64,000 nt of DNA. Origin: Hyphomicrobiales bacterium. Lineage in GTDB: Bacteria > Pseudomonadota > Alphaproteobacteria > Rhizobiales > Rhizobiaceae. The DNA lies in NCBI GenBank assembly GCA_900473185.1, contig UCKU01000054.1, forward strand, positions 20,919-84,918, given 5' to 3'. The notes beneath the pieces are model-generated. The model searched no databases, was not told where the DNA came from, and worked only from the letters and a program-made list of their open reading frames with translations. Shown here piece after piece: positions 8,407 to 17,574 of the stretch. A program made the translations under genes and the position numbers. Position 1 is the first letter of the stretch. Every line of letters starts with the position of its first letter.

Positions 8407-11400
8407 ATGAATTTTTCAGCCTGGTCCATTCGAAATCCGATCGCGCCGCTCCTGGCTTTCTGCCTGCTGATATTCATCGGCATGCAATCCTTCAACAAGC
8501 TGCCGATCACGCGCTTCCCGAACATTGACGTGCCGCTCGTTTCGATCAGCGTAACGCAGAGCGGCGCTTCGCCGGCCGAACTCGAAATGCAGGTGACGAA
8601 GGAGATCGAAGACGCGATCGCCTCTATCACCGGCATCGACGAAATCCAGTCGACGGTGACCGACGGCAGCTCGCAGACCAACGTCATGTTCCGGATGGAA
8701 GTCCCGACGGAACAGGCCGTACAGGACGTCAAGGACGCGATCGACCGCATTCGCAGCGATCTGCCGGCAACGGCCGAGGAGCCGATCGTCACAAAGGTCG
8801 ATGTCGAAGGCCAGGCAATCCAGACTTTCGCCGTTTCCTCGCCCGATATGTCGCTGGAAGAACTCTCCTGGTTCGTCGACGATACCATCAAGCGTGCGCT
8901 GCAGGGCCAGGCCGGCATCGGCCGCGTCGACCGTTACGGCGGCGCAGAGCGCGAAGTGCGCATCGAGCTCACCCCCGGCAAGCTCGATGCCTACGGCATC
9001 ACCGCTGCAAGCGTGAACCAGCAACTGCGCGGCACCAACGTCGATCTCGGCTCAGGCCGCGGCCAGGTGGCAGGCAGCGAGCAGGCGATCCGCGTTCTCG
9101 GCGACGCCCGCAATGTCGCCGAGCTTGCAGACACGACGATAGCGCTGCCGAGCGGCCGTTTCGTCAAGCTGTCTGATCTCGGCGTCATCAAGGACACCTA
9201 CGAGGAGCCGAAATCCTTTTCGCGCTTCAACGATACGCCTGTTGTCACCTTCGGCGTCTTCCGCTCGAAGGGCGCCAGCGAAGTCAGCGTCGCCGAAACC
9301 GTGGGGCAGAGCCTCGACAAGGTGCGGAGCGAAAACCCGAACGTGAAGATCGAGATGATCGACGATTCGGTCTATTTCACCTACGGCAACTACGAAGCGG
9401 CCATCCATACGCTGCTGGAAGGCGCGCTGCTCGCCGTCATCGTCGTCCTTCTGTTTCTCAGGAACTGGCGTGCGACCCTGATTTCGGCCATCGCGCTGCC
9501 GCTCTCCGCGATCCCGACCTTCTGGGTCATGGACATGATGGGCTTCTCGCTGAACCTCGTCAGCTTCCTCGCCCTGACGCTTGCGACGGGTATTCTCGTC
9601 GACGATGCGATCGTGGAAATCGAAAACATCGCCCGCCATATCAAGATGGGCAAGACGCCCTACCGGGCGGCGATCGAGGCCGCGGATGAAATCGGCCTTG
9701 CCGTCATCGCCACCACCTTCACGATCATCGCCGTCTTCGTGCCGGTTTCCTTCATGCCGGGCATTCCTGGTCAATACTTCATCCAGTTCGGCCTGACGGT
9801 CGCCTTCTCCGTCTTCTTCTCGCTGATGGTCGCCCGCCTCATCACCCCGATGATGGCCGCCTATCTGATGCGTGCCGAAGACGGCATGGAAGACCATCAC
9901 GGCAATGACGGACTGCTGATGCGTGGATACACGCGTCTCATACGCGGCACGACCGGCCGCTGGTACACGCGTTATGCGACGTTGCTTGTGGCGATCGGCT
10001 TTCTGGTCGGTTCTGTCATGTTGCTCATGCAGGTGCCCGGCAGCTTCCTGCCGCCGGAAGATGCCTCGCGCATCGTTCTCTCCGTCGAGCTGCCGCCCAA
10101 CGCACGGCTTGACGATACAGAGAAGACGACGGATGCGATCTATGACCGGGTCAAGGACATCAACGGCGTCGATAGCGTCTTCGTCCTCGGCGGCGCATCG
10201 CCGAAGGGCGAACTCGAACTGCGCCGAGCGACCATCACGCTCGCACTCGACAAGCTCGACCAGTCGCTGGTCAAGAAGGTGGTCAACGACGTGCTCGGCC
10301 ATATCCCCGTTATCGGCCCGAAACTGCCGAAAGTGGAGGTCCACGGCCGCGAACGTCCGCAATGGGATATCGAAAAGGAAGTCTTCGCCAAGCTGCGCGA
10401 CATTCCCGACGTCCATATTCTGAAGCTCAACGACCGCGGCGAACGCGACCTCTCGTTCAACTTCCTTTCCAAGAACGAGGAGGACCTGAATAACGCGGTC
10501 GGCATTCTGGAATCCAAGCTGCGCGCCGATCCGCTGCTGGCCAATGTCAGCGCCGACGGCGCCCTTCCCCGTCCGGAACTGCAGGTCCGTCCGCGCAAGG
10601 ACGAGGCCGCCCGCCTCGGCATCACGCCGCAGCAGATCTCCGAGACGATCCGCGTCGCCACGATCGGCGACGTCGATGCGGCCCTTGCCAAGATCTCGCT
10701 CGACGATCGCCAGATTCCGATCCGGGTTCAGGCGTCACTCGACATGCGCCGCGATCTCGCCGCCATCCGGGCATTGAAGATCCAGACGGCCAGCGGCGGC
10801 ACCGTGCCCCTCGCAACCGTCGCCAATATCGACTATTCGGAAGGCGTAAGCTCGATCAAGCGCAACAACCGTTACCGCGTCGTCTCGATCGGCTCCGACC
10901 TGCCGCAGGGCGTGGCGCTCGACACGGCTTCGGCCCGCTTCCGCCAGATCGTCAATGACGCCAAGATCCCGGCCACCGTGCACCTTGCTGAAAGCGGCGA
11001 CACCAAGGTACAGACCGAAATGCAGCAGAGCTTCGTCAACGCCATGCTGATGGGCCTCCTCCTGGTGCTGACAGTGCTGATCCTGCTCTTCAAGGATATT
11101 ATCCAGCCCTTCACCATCCTGTTCTCGCTGCCGCTCGCCATCGGCGGCGTGGCGGCGGGCCTGATCGTCACCAGCAACCCGTTGTCGATGCCTGTCATGA
11201 TCGGCATTCTGATGCTGATGGGTATCGTCACCAAGAACGCCATCCTGCTCGTCGATTTCGCGATCGAGATGCGCCACCAGGGCATGGCTCGTGTCGAGGC
11301 CATGGTCGAAGCAGGCCGCAAGCGCGCACGGCCGATCATCATGACCTCGATCGCCATGTCGGCCGGCATGCTGCCTTCCGCGCTCGGCGTCGGCGAAGGC

Positions 11401-11727
11401 GGCTCGTTCCGCGCGCCGATGGCGATCGCAGTGATCGGCGGCATTATCGTCTCGACGGTGCTCTCGCTCGTCGTCGTGCCCTCCTTCTTCCTGATCATGG
11501 ACGATCTTTCCCGCCTGCTCGGCTGGATCTTCGGCCGCCTGGTCGGCAAGAAAGACAAGGAGGACCTGCCGATGTCGAGCGAAGATCTCACCCGCGTCGC
11601 CCGCGAGAACCGCAGCGACATCGACTCGCTGGAGGAACGCCTGAACGCGATCGAGAAGCCGGAAAGCAAGCGCAAGATTGCCAACGACACCAACGTGCTG
11701 CGCCTGCCGCCCTTCGCGGCTGAATAA
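8407..11727 (+). CDS. RND-family efflux permease (AcrB/MdtB type)
   Basis: Inner-membrane proton-driven pump of 1106 residues with the duplicated RND plan: one N-terminal helix, a large periplasmic porter domain, six helices, then the same again. The TM4 proton-relay acidic pair is visible in GILVDDAIVEIENI and the second-half counterpart in MGIVTKNAILLVDFAIE. An extra C-terminal tail of about 60 charged residues follows the last helix. Co-transcribed with the adaptor gene. Drug, dye or plant-metabolite export is known for the family, but the substrate is not deducible. Confidence 0.93.
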   Translation: MNFSAWSIRNPIAPLLAFCLLIFIGMQSFNKLPITRFPNIDVPLVSISVTQSGASPAELEMQVTKEIEDAIASITGIDEIQSTVTDGSSQTNVMFRMEVPTEQAVQDVKDAIDRIRSDLPATAEEPIVTKVDVEGQAIQTFAVSSPDMSLEELSWFVDDTIKRALQGQAGIGRVDRYGGAEREVRIELTPGKLDAYGITAASVNQQLRGTNVDLGSGRGQVAGSEQAIRVLGDARNVAELADTTIALPSGRFVKLSDLGVIKDTYEEPKSFSRFNDTPVVTFGVFRSKGASEVSVAETVGQSLDKVRSENPNVKIEMIDDSVYFTYGNYEAAIHTLLEGALLAVIVVLLFLRNWRATLISAIALPLSAIPTFWVMDMMGFSLNLVSFLALTLATGILVDDAIVEIENIARHIKMGKTPYRAAIEAADEIGLAVIATTFTIIAVFVPVSFMPGIPGQYFIQFGLTVAFSVFFSLMVARLITPMMAAYLMRAEDGMEDHHGNDGLLMRGYTRLIRGTTGRWYTRYATLLVAIGFLVGSVMLLMQVPGSFLPPEDASRIVLSVELPPNARLDDTEKTTDAIYDRVKDINGVDSVFVLGGASPKGELELRRATITLALDKLDQSLVKKVVNDVLGHIPVIGPKLPKVEVHGRERPQWDIEKEVFAKLRDIPDVHILKLNDRGERDLSFNFLSKNEEDLNNAVGILESKLRADPLLANVSADGALPRPELQVRPRKDEAARLGITPQQISETIRVATIGDVDAALAKISLDDRQIPIRVQASLDMRRDLAAIRALKIQTASGGTVPLATVANIDYSEGVSSIKRNNRYRVVSIGSDLPQGVALDTASARFRQIVNDAKIPATVHLAESGDTKVQTEMQQSFVNAMLMGLLLVLTVLILLFKDIIQPFTILFSLPLAIGGVAAGLIVTSNPLSMPVMIGILMLMGIVTKNAILLVDFAIEMRHQGMARVEAMVEAGRKRARPIIMTSIAMSAGMLPSALGVGEGGSFRAPMAIAVIGGIIVSTVLSLVVVPSFFLIMDDLSRLLGWIFGRLVGKKDKEDLPMSSEDLTRVARENRSDIDSLEERLNAIEKPESKRKIANDTNVLRLPPFAAE

Positions 11728-11740
11728 GCCTAACGCCATG

Positions 11741-11776
11741 AAGAAAAAGGCCGGGCATCGACCCGGCCTTTTTCTT
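11741..11776. terminator. Bidirectional terminator between the RND pump and LacI genes
   Basis: A 15-base-pair perfect stem (11741-11755 with 11762-11776) has a 6-base loop, an A-rich left flank and a T-rich right flank. It separates two convergent genes and can serve both strands. Confidence 0.9.
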
Positions 11777-11785
11777 TTCTAAGCC

Positions 11786-12853
11786 TTAGCGTGGACGCGG
11801 CGGCGCCGTACTGTCTCTCACGACAAGTTCGAGATCGAGCGCCTCATGATCTTCCGGCAGCACATTCTCAAGGATCGCCGTCACCGAGCGCCGTGCAATT
11901 TCGGCAAAGGGTTGCGCGACGGTGGTCAGGCGCGGCAGCGAGGTCGCGGCTTCCGGCACACCGTCGAAGCCGACGATGGATACGTCCTCCGGCACTTTTA
12001 GCCCGCGTTCGGCGAGCCACTGCATGGCAAACAGCGCAACCTTGTCCGACATTGCCAGAATTGCCGTCGGTGGATTGGCAGAGGAGAACAGGGTTTCCAT
12101 CGCCGTGATGGTGCTTGGCCTGTCATGCAACGTCCCCTGGATCGGAACAGCTTCGCAGGGAATGCCGTATTCCGCCAATGCCTGCCAGTAGCCATGCATG
12201 CGGTCGCGTGGGGTCGCTTCCATTTCAGGATCGACACGCTCGGGCGCCACCAGGCCGACAAGGCCATCGACATCGCCGATCGACAGGATCGCCATGTCAC
12301 GGTGCCCGAGTTCCAGCAGATGCCGCGCAGCCGCAGTTCCGCCTGCAACGTTGTCGATGCCGATCGCCGGGATCGTCTCATCCTCGATGCCGAGCGCCAG
12401 CGCAATGAACGGCAGCTGACGCTGACGGGTCAGCTCCACAAGCCTCTCTCCGCCTTCTACGCACAGCAGAATGAAGCCGTCGACGAGCGCGCTGTTGATG
12501 TTCCAGGCAAGCCGCTCCTCGTTCATCGCCGATACGACGGCAATGCCTGTGCCGCTGGCATCGCAGACCTCGCCGATCGCAGTCATCAGCGAACGCGCCC
12601 AGGGATCGTCGAAGAAATAGGTGAGCGGTTCGACGGCGGCAACGCCGATCGCGTTCACCCGCCCTGCCCTGAGCAGCCTGCCCTTGATATCAGGCCCACC
12701 GTAACCGAGCTCGCGGGCGACATTGAGCACCCGCTCGCGCACCTCCTCCCGGACCACGTCTGGGCGACTGAATACATTCGATGCCGTGCCCTGCGATACG
12801 CCTGCCGCCTTGGCGACATCAGCCAGTCTCACATGCCCTTTGCCCAAAGCCAC
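11786..12853 (-). CDS. LacI/PurR-family transcriptional regulator
   Basis: Regulator of 355 residues. The N-terminal helix-turn-helix is visible in LADVAKAAGVSQGTASNVFS (about residues 10-29), followed by the hinge helix and a periplasmic-binding-protein-like ligand domain with IGIDNVAGGTAAARHLLELG and VSIVGFDGVPEA. The start is GTG at 12853 or TTG at 12847; the latter has AAGGAG at better spacing. Three near-identical 14-base palindromes just upstream are probable operators, suggesting autoregulation. No sugar-utilisation operon lies divergently, so the inducer is unknown. Confidence 0.9.
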   Translation of the reverse strand: MALGKGHVRLADVAKAAGVSQGTASNVFSRPDVVREEVRERVLNVARELGYGGPDIKGRLLRAGRVNAIGVAAVEPLTYFFDDPWARSLMTAIGEVCDASGTGIAVVSAMNEERLAWNINSALVDGFILLCVEGGERLVELTRQRQLPFIALALGIEDETIPAIGIDNVAGGTAAARHLLELGHRDMAILSIGDVDGLVGLVAPERVDPEMEATPRDRMHGYWQALAEYGIPCEAVPIQGTLHDRPSTITAMETLFSSANPPTAILAMSDKVALFAMQWLAERGLKVPEDVSIVGFDGVPEAATSLPRLTTVAQPFAEIARRSVTAILENVLPEDHEALDLELVVRDSTAPPRPR

Positions 12854-12891
12854 TCCTTGCGGGTACCAATTTTGCTTACTCTAGCAAGAAA

Positions 12892-12981
12892 TTGTATCGG
12901 TTCAAAATAAACTTGACAGCGTTACGGATGAGGAGGATTGAATCGGTTCAATAAATCCATCAAGATTTTGAATCGATTCAA
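12892..12981. promoter_or_regulatory. Three LacI-type operator palindromes
   Basis: Palindromes of the form TTGAATCGATTCAA occur at 12892-12905 (TTGTATCGGTTCAA), 12938-12951 (TTGAATCGGTTCAA) and 12968-12981 (TTGAATCGATTCAA). The central CG and mirrored halves fit LacI/GalR-family operators. They lie immediately upstream of the divergent lacI-type gene. The 12854-13309 stretch holds no convincing gene; a short frame starting at 12983 has no recognisable family. Confidence 0.75.
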
Positions 12982-13216
12982 TATGGCGGAGAATAGAGCG
13001 ATGATCCCGATCAGTTCGCTATTCAAGGATATCTATGAAGACCGTTGGGGGAACCCGCGTAACGGCCAACCGGCCGAGGAGGCCGAACGCGGCAAGCGTC
13101 TGTTTGTCCTCCTGCCGTTCATGCGCCGGTTCATCGGCAATCGAAAAGGTCCGGACGCCTGGTCCTTCACCATCCCGATCGATCGCCGGCTTCGATAAGA
13201 GGCTCTCCTGAGGCGT

Positions 13217-13230
13217 TTGACCAAAATCAA
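13217..13230. promoter_or_regulatory. FNR/NnrR-type binding box
   Basis: TTGACCAAAATCAA is an inverted TTGA-N6-TCAA repeat, the core recognised by FNR, FixK, DNR and NnrR regulators. It lies 80 bases upstream of the Crp/Fnr gene start at 13310, so autoregulation or control by another Fnr-type protein is plausible. Confidence 0.5.
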
Positions 13231-13309
13231 TTCCCCCGCGCCTCGCTTCCCCTATTCTGGCATCATCGAGGGGATATTGGCGGCATTGGCCGCTGCCGGA
13301 GGCGGGAAC

Positions 13310-13996
13310 ATGAACAGGATGCTGATGCCGAGCAGCCGCGAGCGGGCGCTGCTTTCCAGAGCCGGAATATTTGCAGAGCTGGACAGCGCGGAAACCGAGG
13401 CGCTGCGCGCCTGCTCCACCGTGATCACTTCCGCTTCGCACGACATTCTCTTTCAGGAAGGCGAGCCCGGCGTTTATTTCTACAGCGTGCTGGAGGGCTA
13501 CGTCCGGCTCTTTCGTCTGAATGGAGAAGGCCGGGAAGCTGACATCCGCATCTGCGAGCCAGGCGACAGCTTCGCCGAATGTCTGATCCAGGCGGGTGGC
13601 ACCTATCGCTACGGCGCCCAGTCGATGGACAATACGGTCCTTGCCCGCTTCCATATCGGCAAGGTGCGCGCCCTGCTGGCTGAACACCCGCGGATCGGCA
13701 CTGCGATCATGCACAGCCTGTCGCTGCATCTGCTGTCGACGATGGAATGCCTCGCCAACGACCGCATGCAGACGGCGCCGCAACGTGTGGCGCACTACCT
13801 TCTCTCGCATTGCGTGGAGGAAGGGCCTGCAACGGCATCGCTGCGGCTGCCCTTCCCGAAAAACCTGCTCGCCCGCAAGCTCGGCCTGGCGCCGGAGGCG
13901 CTATCCCGCGCCTTCTCGACGCTGAAATCCGCAGGCGTGACCGTACGCGGCCGCTTCATCGCCATCAGCGACGTCAACACGCTGCGGCGGATTTGA
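13310..13996 (+). CDS. Crp/Fnr-family transcriptional regulator
   Basis: Regulator of 228 residues. The cyclic-nucleotide-binding-like beta roll is seen in ILFQEGEPGVYFYSVLEG and GDSFAEC, and the C-terminal winged helix in NLLARKLGLAPEALSRAFST. The N-terminal cysteine cluster that holds an iron-sulfur centre in true FNR is absent, so the protein resembles the DNR/NnrR side of the family (nitrogen-oxide or haem sensing), an inference. The ATG at 13310 is preferred because GGAGGCGGGA precedes it; an in-frame TTG lies at 13217 inside the palindromic box. It converges on the DUF6880 gene with essentially no gap. Confidence 0.88.
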   Translation: MNRMLMPSSRERALLSRAGIFAELDSAETEALRACSTVITSASHDILFQEGEPGVYFYSVLEGYVRLFRLNGEGREADIRICEPGDSFAECLIQAGGTYRYGAQSMDNTVLARFHIGKVRALLAEHPRIGTAIMHSLSLHLLSTMECLANDRMQTAPQRVAHYLLSHCVEEGPATASLRLPFPKNLLARKLGLAPEALSRAFSTLKSAGVTVRGRFIAISDVNTLRRI

Positions 13997-13998
13997 AT

Positions 13999-15435
13999 CT
14001 AGGGTACCAGGCCCCAGAAGCCATGCTTCTTGCCGTGTCGGCGCTTCAGTTCCGCGACATAGCCATCGTGGGATCCGGCGCTGCTGAAGTCGACGATGTA
14101 GGGGGCGAGAGACGCGCATTCTGCAAGATGCCGCGCCGCATGTTTATAGCGACTGGATCGCCCGCTATCGAGCGTAGAATCGATCATTGAACGCAAGACG
14201 ATCGTGGCCGCGAGAGGATGCTTCTCGGCCAGTGCTTCGGCAGCCGCTGTCATCAGCTCATAGACGTCACCATCGAGTTCTGCCTTCCGCTCGACGACAA
14301 GCTTTGCCGCCTCAGCAAGTGCCGGCCAGCCCAGGAAAAAAGCGAGCGCCCTGTGGACATCCGGGATAGTCCGGGCATAAGCGAATGCCTTTTCCTCGGC
14401 CTCGATATCGTCGAAGTCTGGCAATCGTTTAAGAAACGCGCGCAGATGCAGGCCGTTCAGCGACTGCTCGAACCACCTCCATCGATCGGCCTGAGCTTCG
14501 TCCGCGCGTCCCAAGGCTTCGAGCGTCTCGACCCGAGCGATTTGCCACTCGACCGGAATGTCAGTTCCGCCTCCGGTATCGACTTCATCCAGCGTCCGAA
14601 GTGCTTCGTGAGCGCGCCCTGAGAAAAGCAGACGGCCGGCTATATCTGCAGCCACCAGAGGGAACCTGCAGGTCTTTGCAGGCTGCTGGGCGATATATGC
14701 GTCGACATCACCCTGAGCGTCGGCGATCTCCTGCAGAGCGATACGCACCGTCAGCTCGCGTCGATCCCCGTAGACTTCGTCCTCGTAGACCGCGCCATTG
14801 CTGCCCCAGCCGATGACCCGACGGTCGCCGGCTGCGGGCTTTACCCGAGGCTCTTTCGACCACTGTACGAACAAGGCTTTCAGATGTTCAAGACCATCGT
14901 TGCCGAGCGCCGCAACCATCTCAGGGATCAATCCGTCATACTGGCCGTAGGCGTTATTTTGGACGGCGGCGAAAATCTTATCGGCAAGGATATCCGCATC
15001 GATACCTGCCGCCTTGGCGATCGCACCAGCATCCGTGCAAGCTTGGTGGAAACTCTCCATCAGCAAGTCGCTGCCGTTGTTGGATCTCTCGAAGATCGAA
15101 TCGGCAAGCGTAAGAAATTGCCAGATCAGCTCGAAGCCTTCTTTCGGATCGTCCGCGGCAACGATATCGCCGATAGCCTTGCGCTGCGTTTCAAGATCCG
15201 CCTTGATCTTCTTGACCTTGCGCCAGTTTATCAAGGTGCGTGCGCGAGCGATGCTTGCGAGCCGCTTGCGCACTTCACGCGCCATCTCGGCGCTGCTGTC
15301 GTTGCCAGCGAGCTCCATGCGAAGCCGTTGCTTGTGAGCGGCGCTGCCGGTGCTGATTTCGATCAGCAGCTCGGCAAGCCGTTGTGTGCCGAGTGCTTCC
15401 AGGTTCTTCGCATTGAGAGTCGTCTTCGCCGCCAT
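13999..15435 (-). CDS. DUF6880-family protein
   Basis: Protein of 478 residues, mostly alpha-helical by sequence, without signal peptide or membrane helix. The N-terminus (LEALGTQRLAELLIEIS) and the later tetratricopeptide-like stretches resemble the DUF6880 family of uncharacterised alphaproteobacterial proteins, often annotated as zinc-finger-associated or SWIM-neighbour proteins. I cannot assign a function. It ends against the Crp/Fnr gene and lies 75 bases beyond the ureG stop on the same strand, but there is no sign that it belongs to urease maturation. Confidence 0.75.
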   Translation of the reverse strand: MAAKTTLNAKNLEALGTQRLAELLIEISTGSAAHKQRLRMELAGNDSSAEMAREVRKRLASIARARTLINWRKVKKIKADLETQRKAIGDIVAADDPKEGFELIWQFLTLADSIFERSNNGSDLLMESFHQACTDAGAIAKAAGIDADILADKIFAAVQNNAYGQYDGLIPEMVAALGNDGLEHLKALFVQWSKEPRVKPAAGDRRVIGWGSNGAVYEDEVYGDRRELTVRIALQEIADAQGDVDAYIAQQPAKTCRFPLVAADIAGRLLFSGRAHEALRTLDEVDTGGGTDIPVEWQIARVETLEALGRADEAQADRWRWFEQSLNGLHLRAFLKRLPDFDDIEAEEKAFAYARTIPDVHRALAFFLGWPALAEAAKLVVERKAELDGDVYELMTAAAEALAEKHPLAATIVLRSMIDSTLDSGRSSRYKHAARHLAECASLAPYIVDFSSAGSHDGYVAELKRRHGKKHGFWGLVP

Positions 15436-15510
15436 CGCTCTTCGCTAGCTGGTTCTTACCAACGTTACCCTGCAGGGCATTCAGGTCCAAGCTCAGGGCG
15501 ACGAAATAAA

Positions 15511-16122
15511 CTAAAGGCCGCCCTGCACCCTCAGGAAGTCGACGATCGAACCGATGCCGTCGCCGCGCTTCATGTCGGAGAAGACGAAGGGACGCGTTGC
15601 GCGCATGCGCGTCGCATCCCGGTCCATCACATCGAGGTCAGCCCCGACATAAGGCGCCAGATCCTTCTTGTTGATGACAAGCAGATCGGACCTTGTGATA
15701 CCCGGCCCACCCTTTCGCGGGATTTCCTCGCCCTGGCAGACGGAGATCACATAGATGGTGATGTCAGCGAGATCAGGCGAGAACGTCGCCGCCAGATTGT
15801 CACCACCGGATTCGATGAAAACGACATCGAGATCGGGGATTCGCTCGTTAAGACCCGCGATGGCCTGCAGGTTGATGGTTGCGTCCTCGCGGATGGCCGT
15901 ATGCGGGCAGCCACCAGTCTCCACACCAACGATCCGCTCGGACGGGAGCGCCTGCATGCGCACCAGCGCCTCGGCATCTTCGGTTGTGTAGATATCGTTG
16001 GTCACGACGGCGACGGAATAGTCGTCACGCATCGCCTTGCAGAGCTTTTCGGTCAGCGCCGTCTTGCCCGAGCCGACCGGTCCGCCGATACCGACGCGCA
16101 GGGGTCCGTTTCTTGATTTCAT
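15511..16122 (-). CDS. ureG: Urease accessory GTPase UreG
   Basis: SIMIBI-class GTPase of 203 residues, the standard length, that couples GTP hydrolysis to nickel delivery to apo-urease. P-loop GGPVGSGKT at residues 13-21, the conserved metal-binding Cys-Pro-His in VETGGCPHTAIRED, the ESGGDNL motif and the NKKDL guanine-specificity motif are all present. It is the last gene of the ureE-ureF-ureG group, 87 bases after ureF. Confidence 0.97.
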   Translation of the reverse strand: MKSRNGPLRVGIGGPVGSGKTALTEKLCKAMRDDYSVAVVTNDIYTTEDAEALVRMQALPSERIVGVETGGCPHTAIREDATINLQAIAGLNERIPDLDVVFIESGGDNLAATFSPDLADITIYVISVCQGEEIPRKGGPGITRSDLLVINKKDLAPYVGADLDVMDRDATRMRATRPFVFSDMKRGDGIGSIVDFLRVQGGL

Positions 16123-16209
16123 GTGTCTTACTCCTATCGAAGTCAGATGATAACGAAGCGCTGCTTTCCCGCCACCGTCAAATGACGCAGGTGCGCGGAT
16201 AAGTCCTGC

Positions 16210-16881
16210 TCAGGAGCGGAACAGCCGCGTCCCTTGCGTCTCGTGGCGGAGCCCCGCAATGTCCGCCTGAACGGTCGCCGAACCCAGATCGTCGAGACTG
16301 GAGCGGGCAGCACGCGCGGCAATATCCATCACATGCTCCTCCAGCCCGGCGAGAACGGCAACGCCGTGCTTCTGTCCCGTGACACCGAGCCGGATACCGG
16401 CGGAGACCGCCTGGGAGAGATACGCATGCAGGAAGACAGCGAGCGCCTTCTCAAGCGCTATCCCATGCGCGCCCGTCACCGCACCGACGGCCACCGGATA
16501 GGCCGTCTTCTTCGGCAACCGGCTGAAGACGTCATCGGGCCAGGCCTGCGCAGCCGTCAGGAAGGCTTCGCCAAGCAGCATCGTCTCCTGATGCCGCTCG
16601 CGCGAGCCGGCAAGCGCTGCTGCCAGTTCGGCAAGCTCGGCAAGGTGGTCGCTATTGTCATGACCACGATGGCTTGCGGCAAAGAGTACAGCATCGTTCC
16701 AGACCGAACCGTTGTTGGTCAGCGTCTGAAGCCAGCGCCGCAGCATGCCCGCATCGCTGACGAGTCCATCCGCCACCGCCCGCTCCAGCCCGCCGGAATA
16801 GGCGAAGGAGCCGACGGGAAAAGCCGGCGAGAGCCATGCCGTCAGGCGCAGCAAAGCCTGCAGCTCACGATCCCCAGCCAT
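16210..16881 (-). CDS. ureF: Urease accessory protein UreF
   Basis: Helical chaperone of 223 residues that with UreD and UreG forms the urease activation complex. The family hallmark is the N-terminal LLRLTAWLSPAFPVGSFAYSGGLE-like segment with PVGSFAYSGGLE, plus LGSATVQADIAGLRHE near the C-terminus. The ATG at 16881 is used; a TTG at 16890 would overlap the ureE stop. Either way translation is coupled to ureE. Confidence 0.95.
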   Translation of the reverse strand: MAGDRELQALLRLTAWLSPAFPVGSFAYSGGLERAVADGLVSDAGMLRRWLQTLTNNGSVWNDAVLFAASHRGHDNSDHLAELAELAAALAGSRERHQETMLLGEAFLTAAQAWPDDVFSRLPKKTAYPVAVGAVTGAHGIALEKALAVFLHAYLSQAVSAGIRLGVTGQKHGVAVLAGLEEHVMDIAARAARSSLDDLGSATVQADIAGLRHETQGTRLFRS

Positions 16882-16886
16882 CAGGC

Positions 16887-17489
16887 TCAATCGTGCTTAT
16901 GGTGGCTGTGGTCGTGGTTGTGGCCATGCTCGTGGTCATGGTCGTGATGATCGTGTCCATGGTCATGATGTGCATGATCATGGTGCTCGTGGTCATGATG
17001 CTCATGATCATGGTTGTGGCCATGATCGTGATGATCATGCCCGTGCGAATGTCCGCCATGGGAATGATAGGCGCCACGGGCAGGCTGGAAGGGCTCGTTG
17101 ATATCAAGCACCATCGCGCCCAGCCCCTGCAACATGGTGCGGATGACGTGATCGCGCAGGATCACGATGCGATCCTCCTCGATCTGTGCCGAGAGATGAC
17201 GGTTGCCGAGATGCCAGGCAAGTTCGATCAGATGCGCGCGGTCACGGCCGCGCACTTCAAACAGTTTCTCGTCGGCAGCAAGGATTTCGATCAGCTCGCC
17301 ATCTTCGCGCACCAGCATGTCACCATTGGCGAAAAGCACCGGATCCTTGAGATCGAGCATCACCATCTCGCCGTTCTCCAGATGCAGGAGCTTGCGGCGC
17401 AGGTGCCGCAGATCGTGCGGCAGCTTGACCTGTGCGGTCGGATGGGAGGAAGGGGTGCCGGCGGGAAGGTAAGATGTGACGCGCTGCAT
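16887..17489 (-). CDS. ureE: Urease nickel metallochaperone UreE with histidine-rich tail
   Basis: Metallochaperone of 200 residues. The N-terminal peptide-binding domain (about 1-70) and the central metal-binding domain (GNRHLSAQIEEDRIVILRDHVI region) are followed by an extended tail from about residue 139 in which roughly 32 of 62 residues are histidine, alternating with Asp, Gly and Glu. Such tails store several nickel ions. The start at 17489 fits the family N-terminus; an in-frame extension to 17654 is non-conserved. A diguanylate cyclase gene lies immediately upstream, not ureC as in many genomes. Confidence 0.95.
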   Translation of the reverse strand: MQRVTSYLPAGTPSSHPTAQVKLPHDLRHLRRKLLHLENGEMVMLDLKDPVLFANGDMLVREDGELIEILAADEKLFEVRGRDRAHLIELAWHLGNRHLSAQIEEDRIVILRDHVIRTMLQGLGAMVLDINEPFQPARGAYHSHGGHSHGHDHHDHGHNHDHEHHDHEHHDHAHHDHGHDHHDHDHEHGHNHDHSHHKHD

Positions 17490-17574
17490 GACATATCCGT
17501 TAAACTGGGACCTAGACCATGCAAAATAGCCCTTCGCGATGCAAGCACCAATGCACGTTTCGTAACGCGCTGGC

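Noticed and set aside
9052..10416. Minus-strand open frame of 454 codons across the RND pump gene
   Set aside because: It is antisense to conserved pump motifs and rich in Asp, His, Gly and Arg, a sign of a shadow frame.
12938..13198. Open frame of 86 codons between the LacI operators and the Fnr-type gene
   Set aside because: Its first codons are operator sequence and no ribosome-binding site or family was seen. A start at ATG 12983 is conceivable but unsupported.
14884..16116. Plus-strand frame of 410 codons across the DUF6880/ureG junction
   Set aside because: It overlaps ureG in antisense and spans a gene boundary; no conserved motif.
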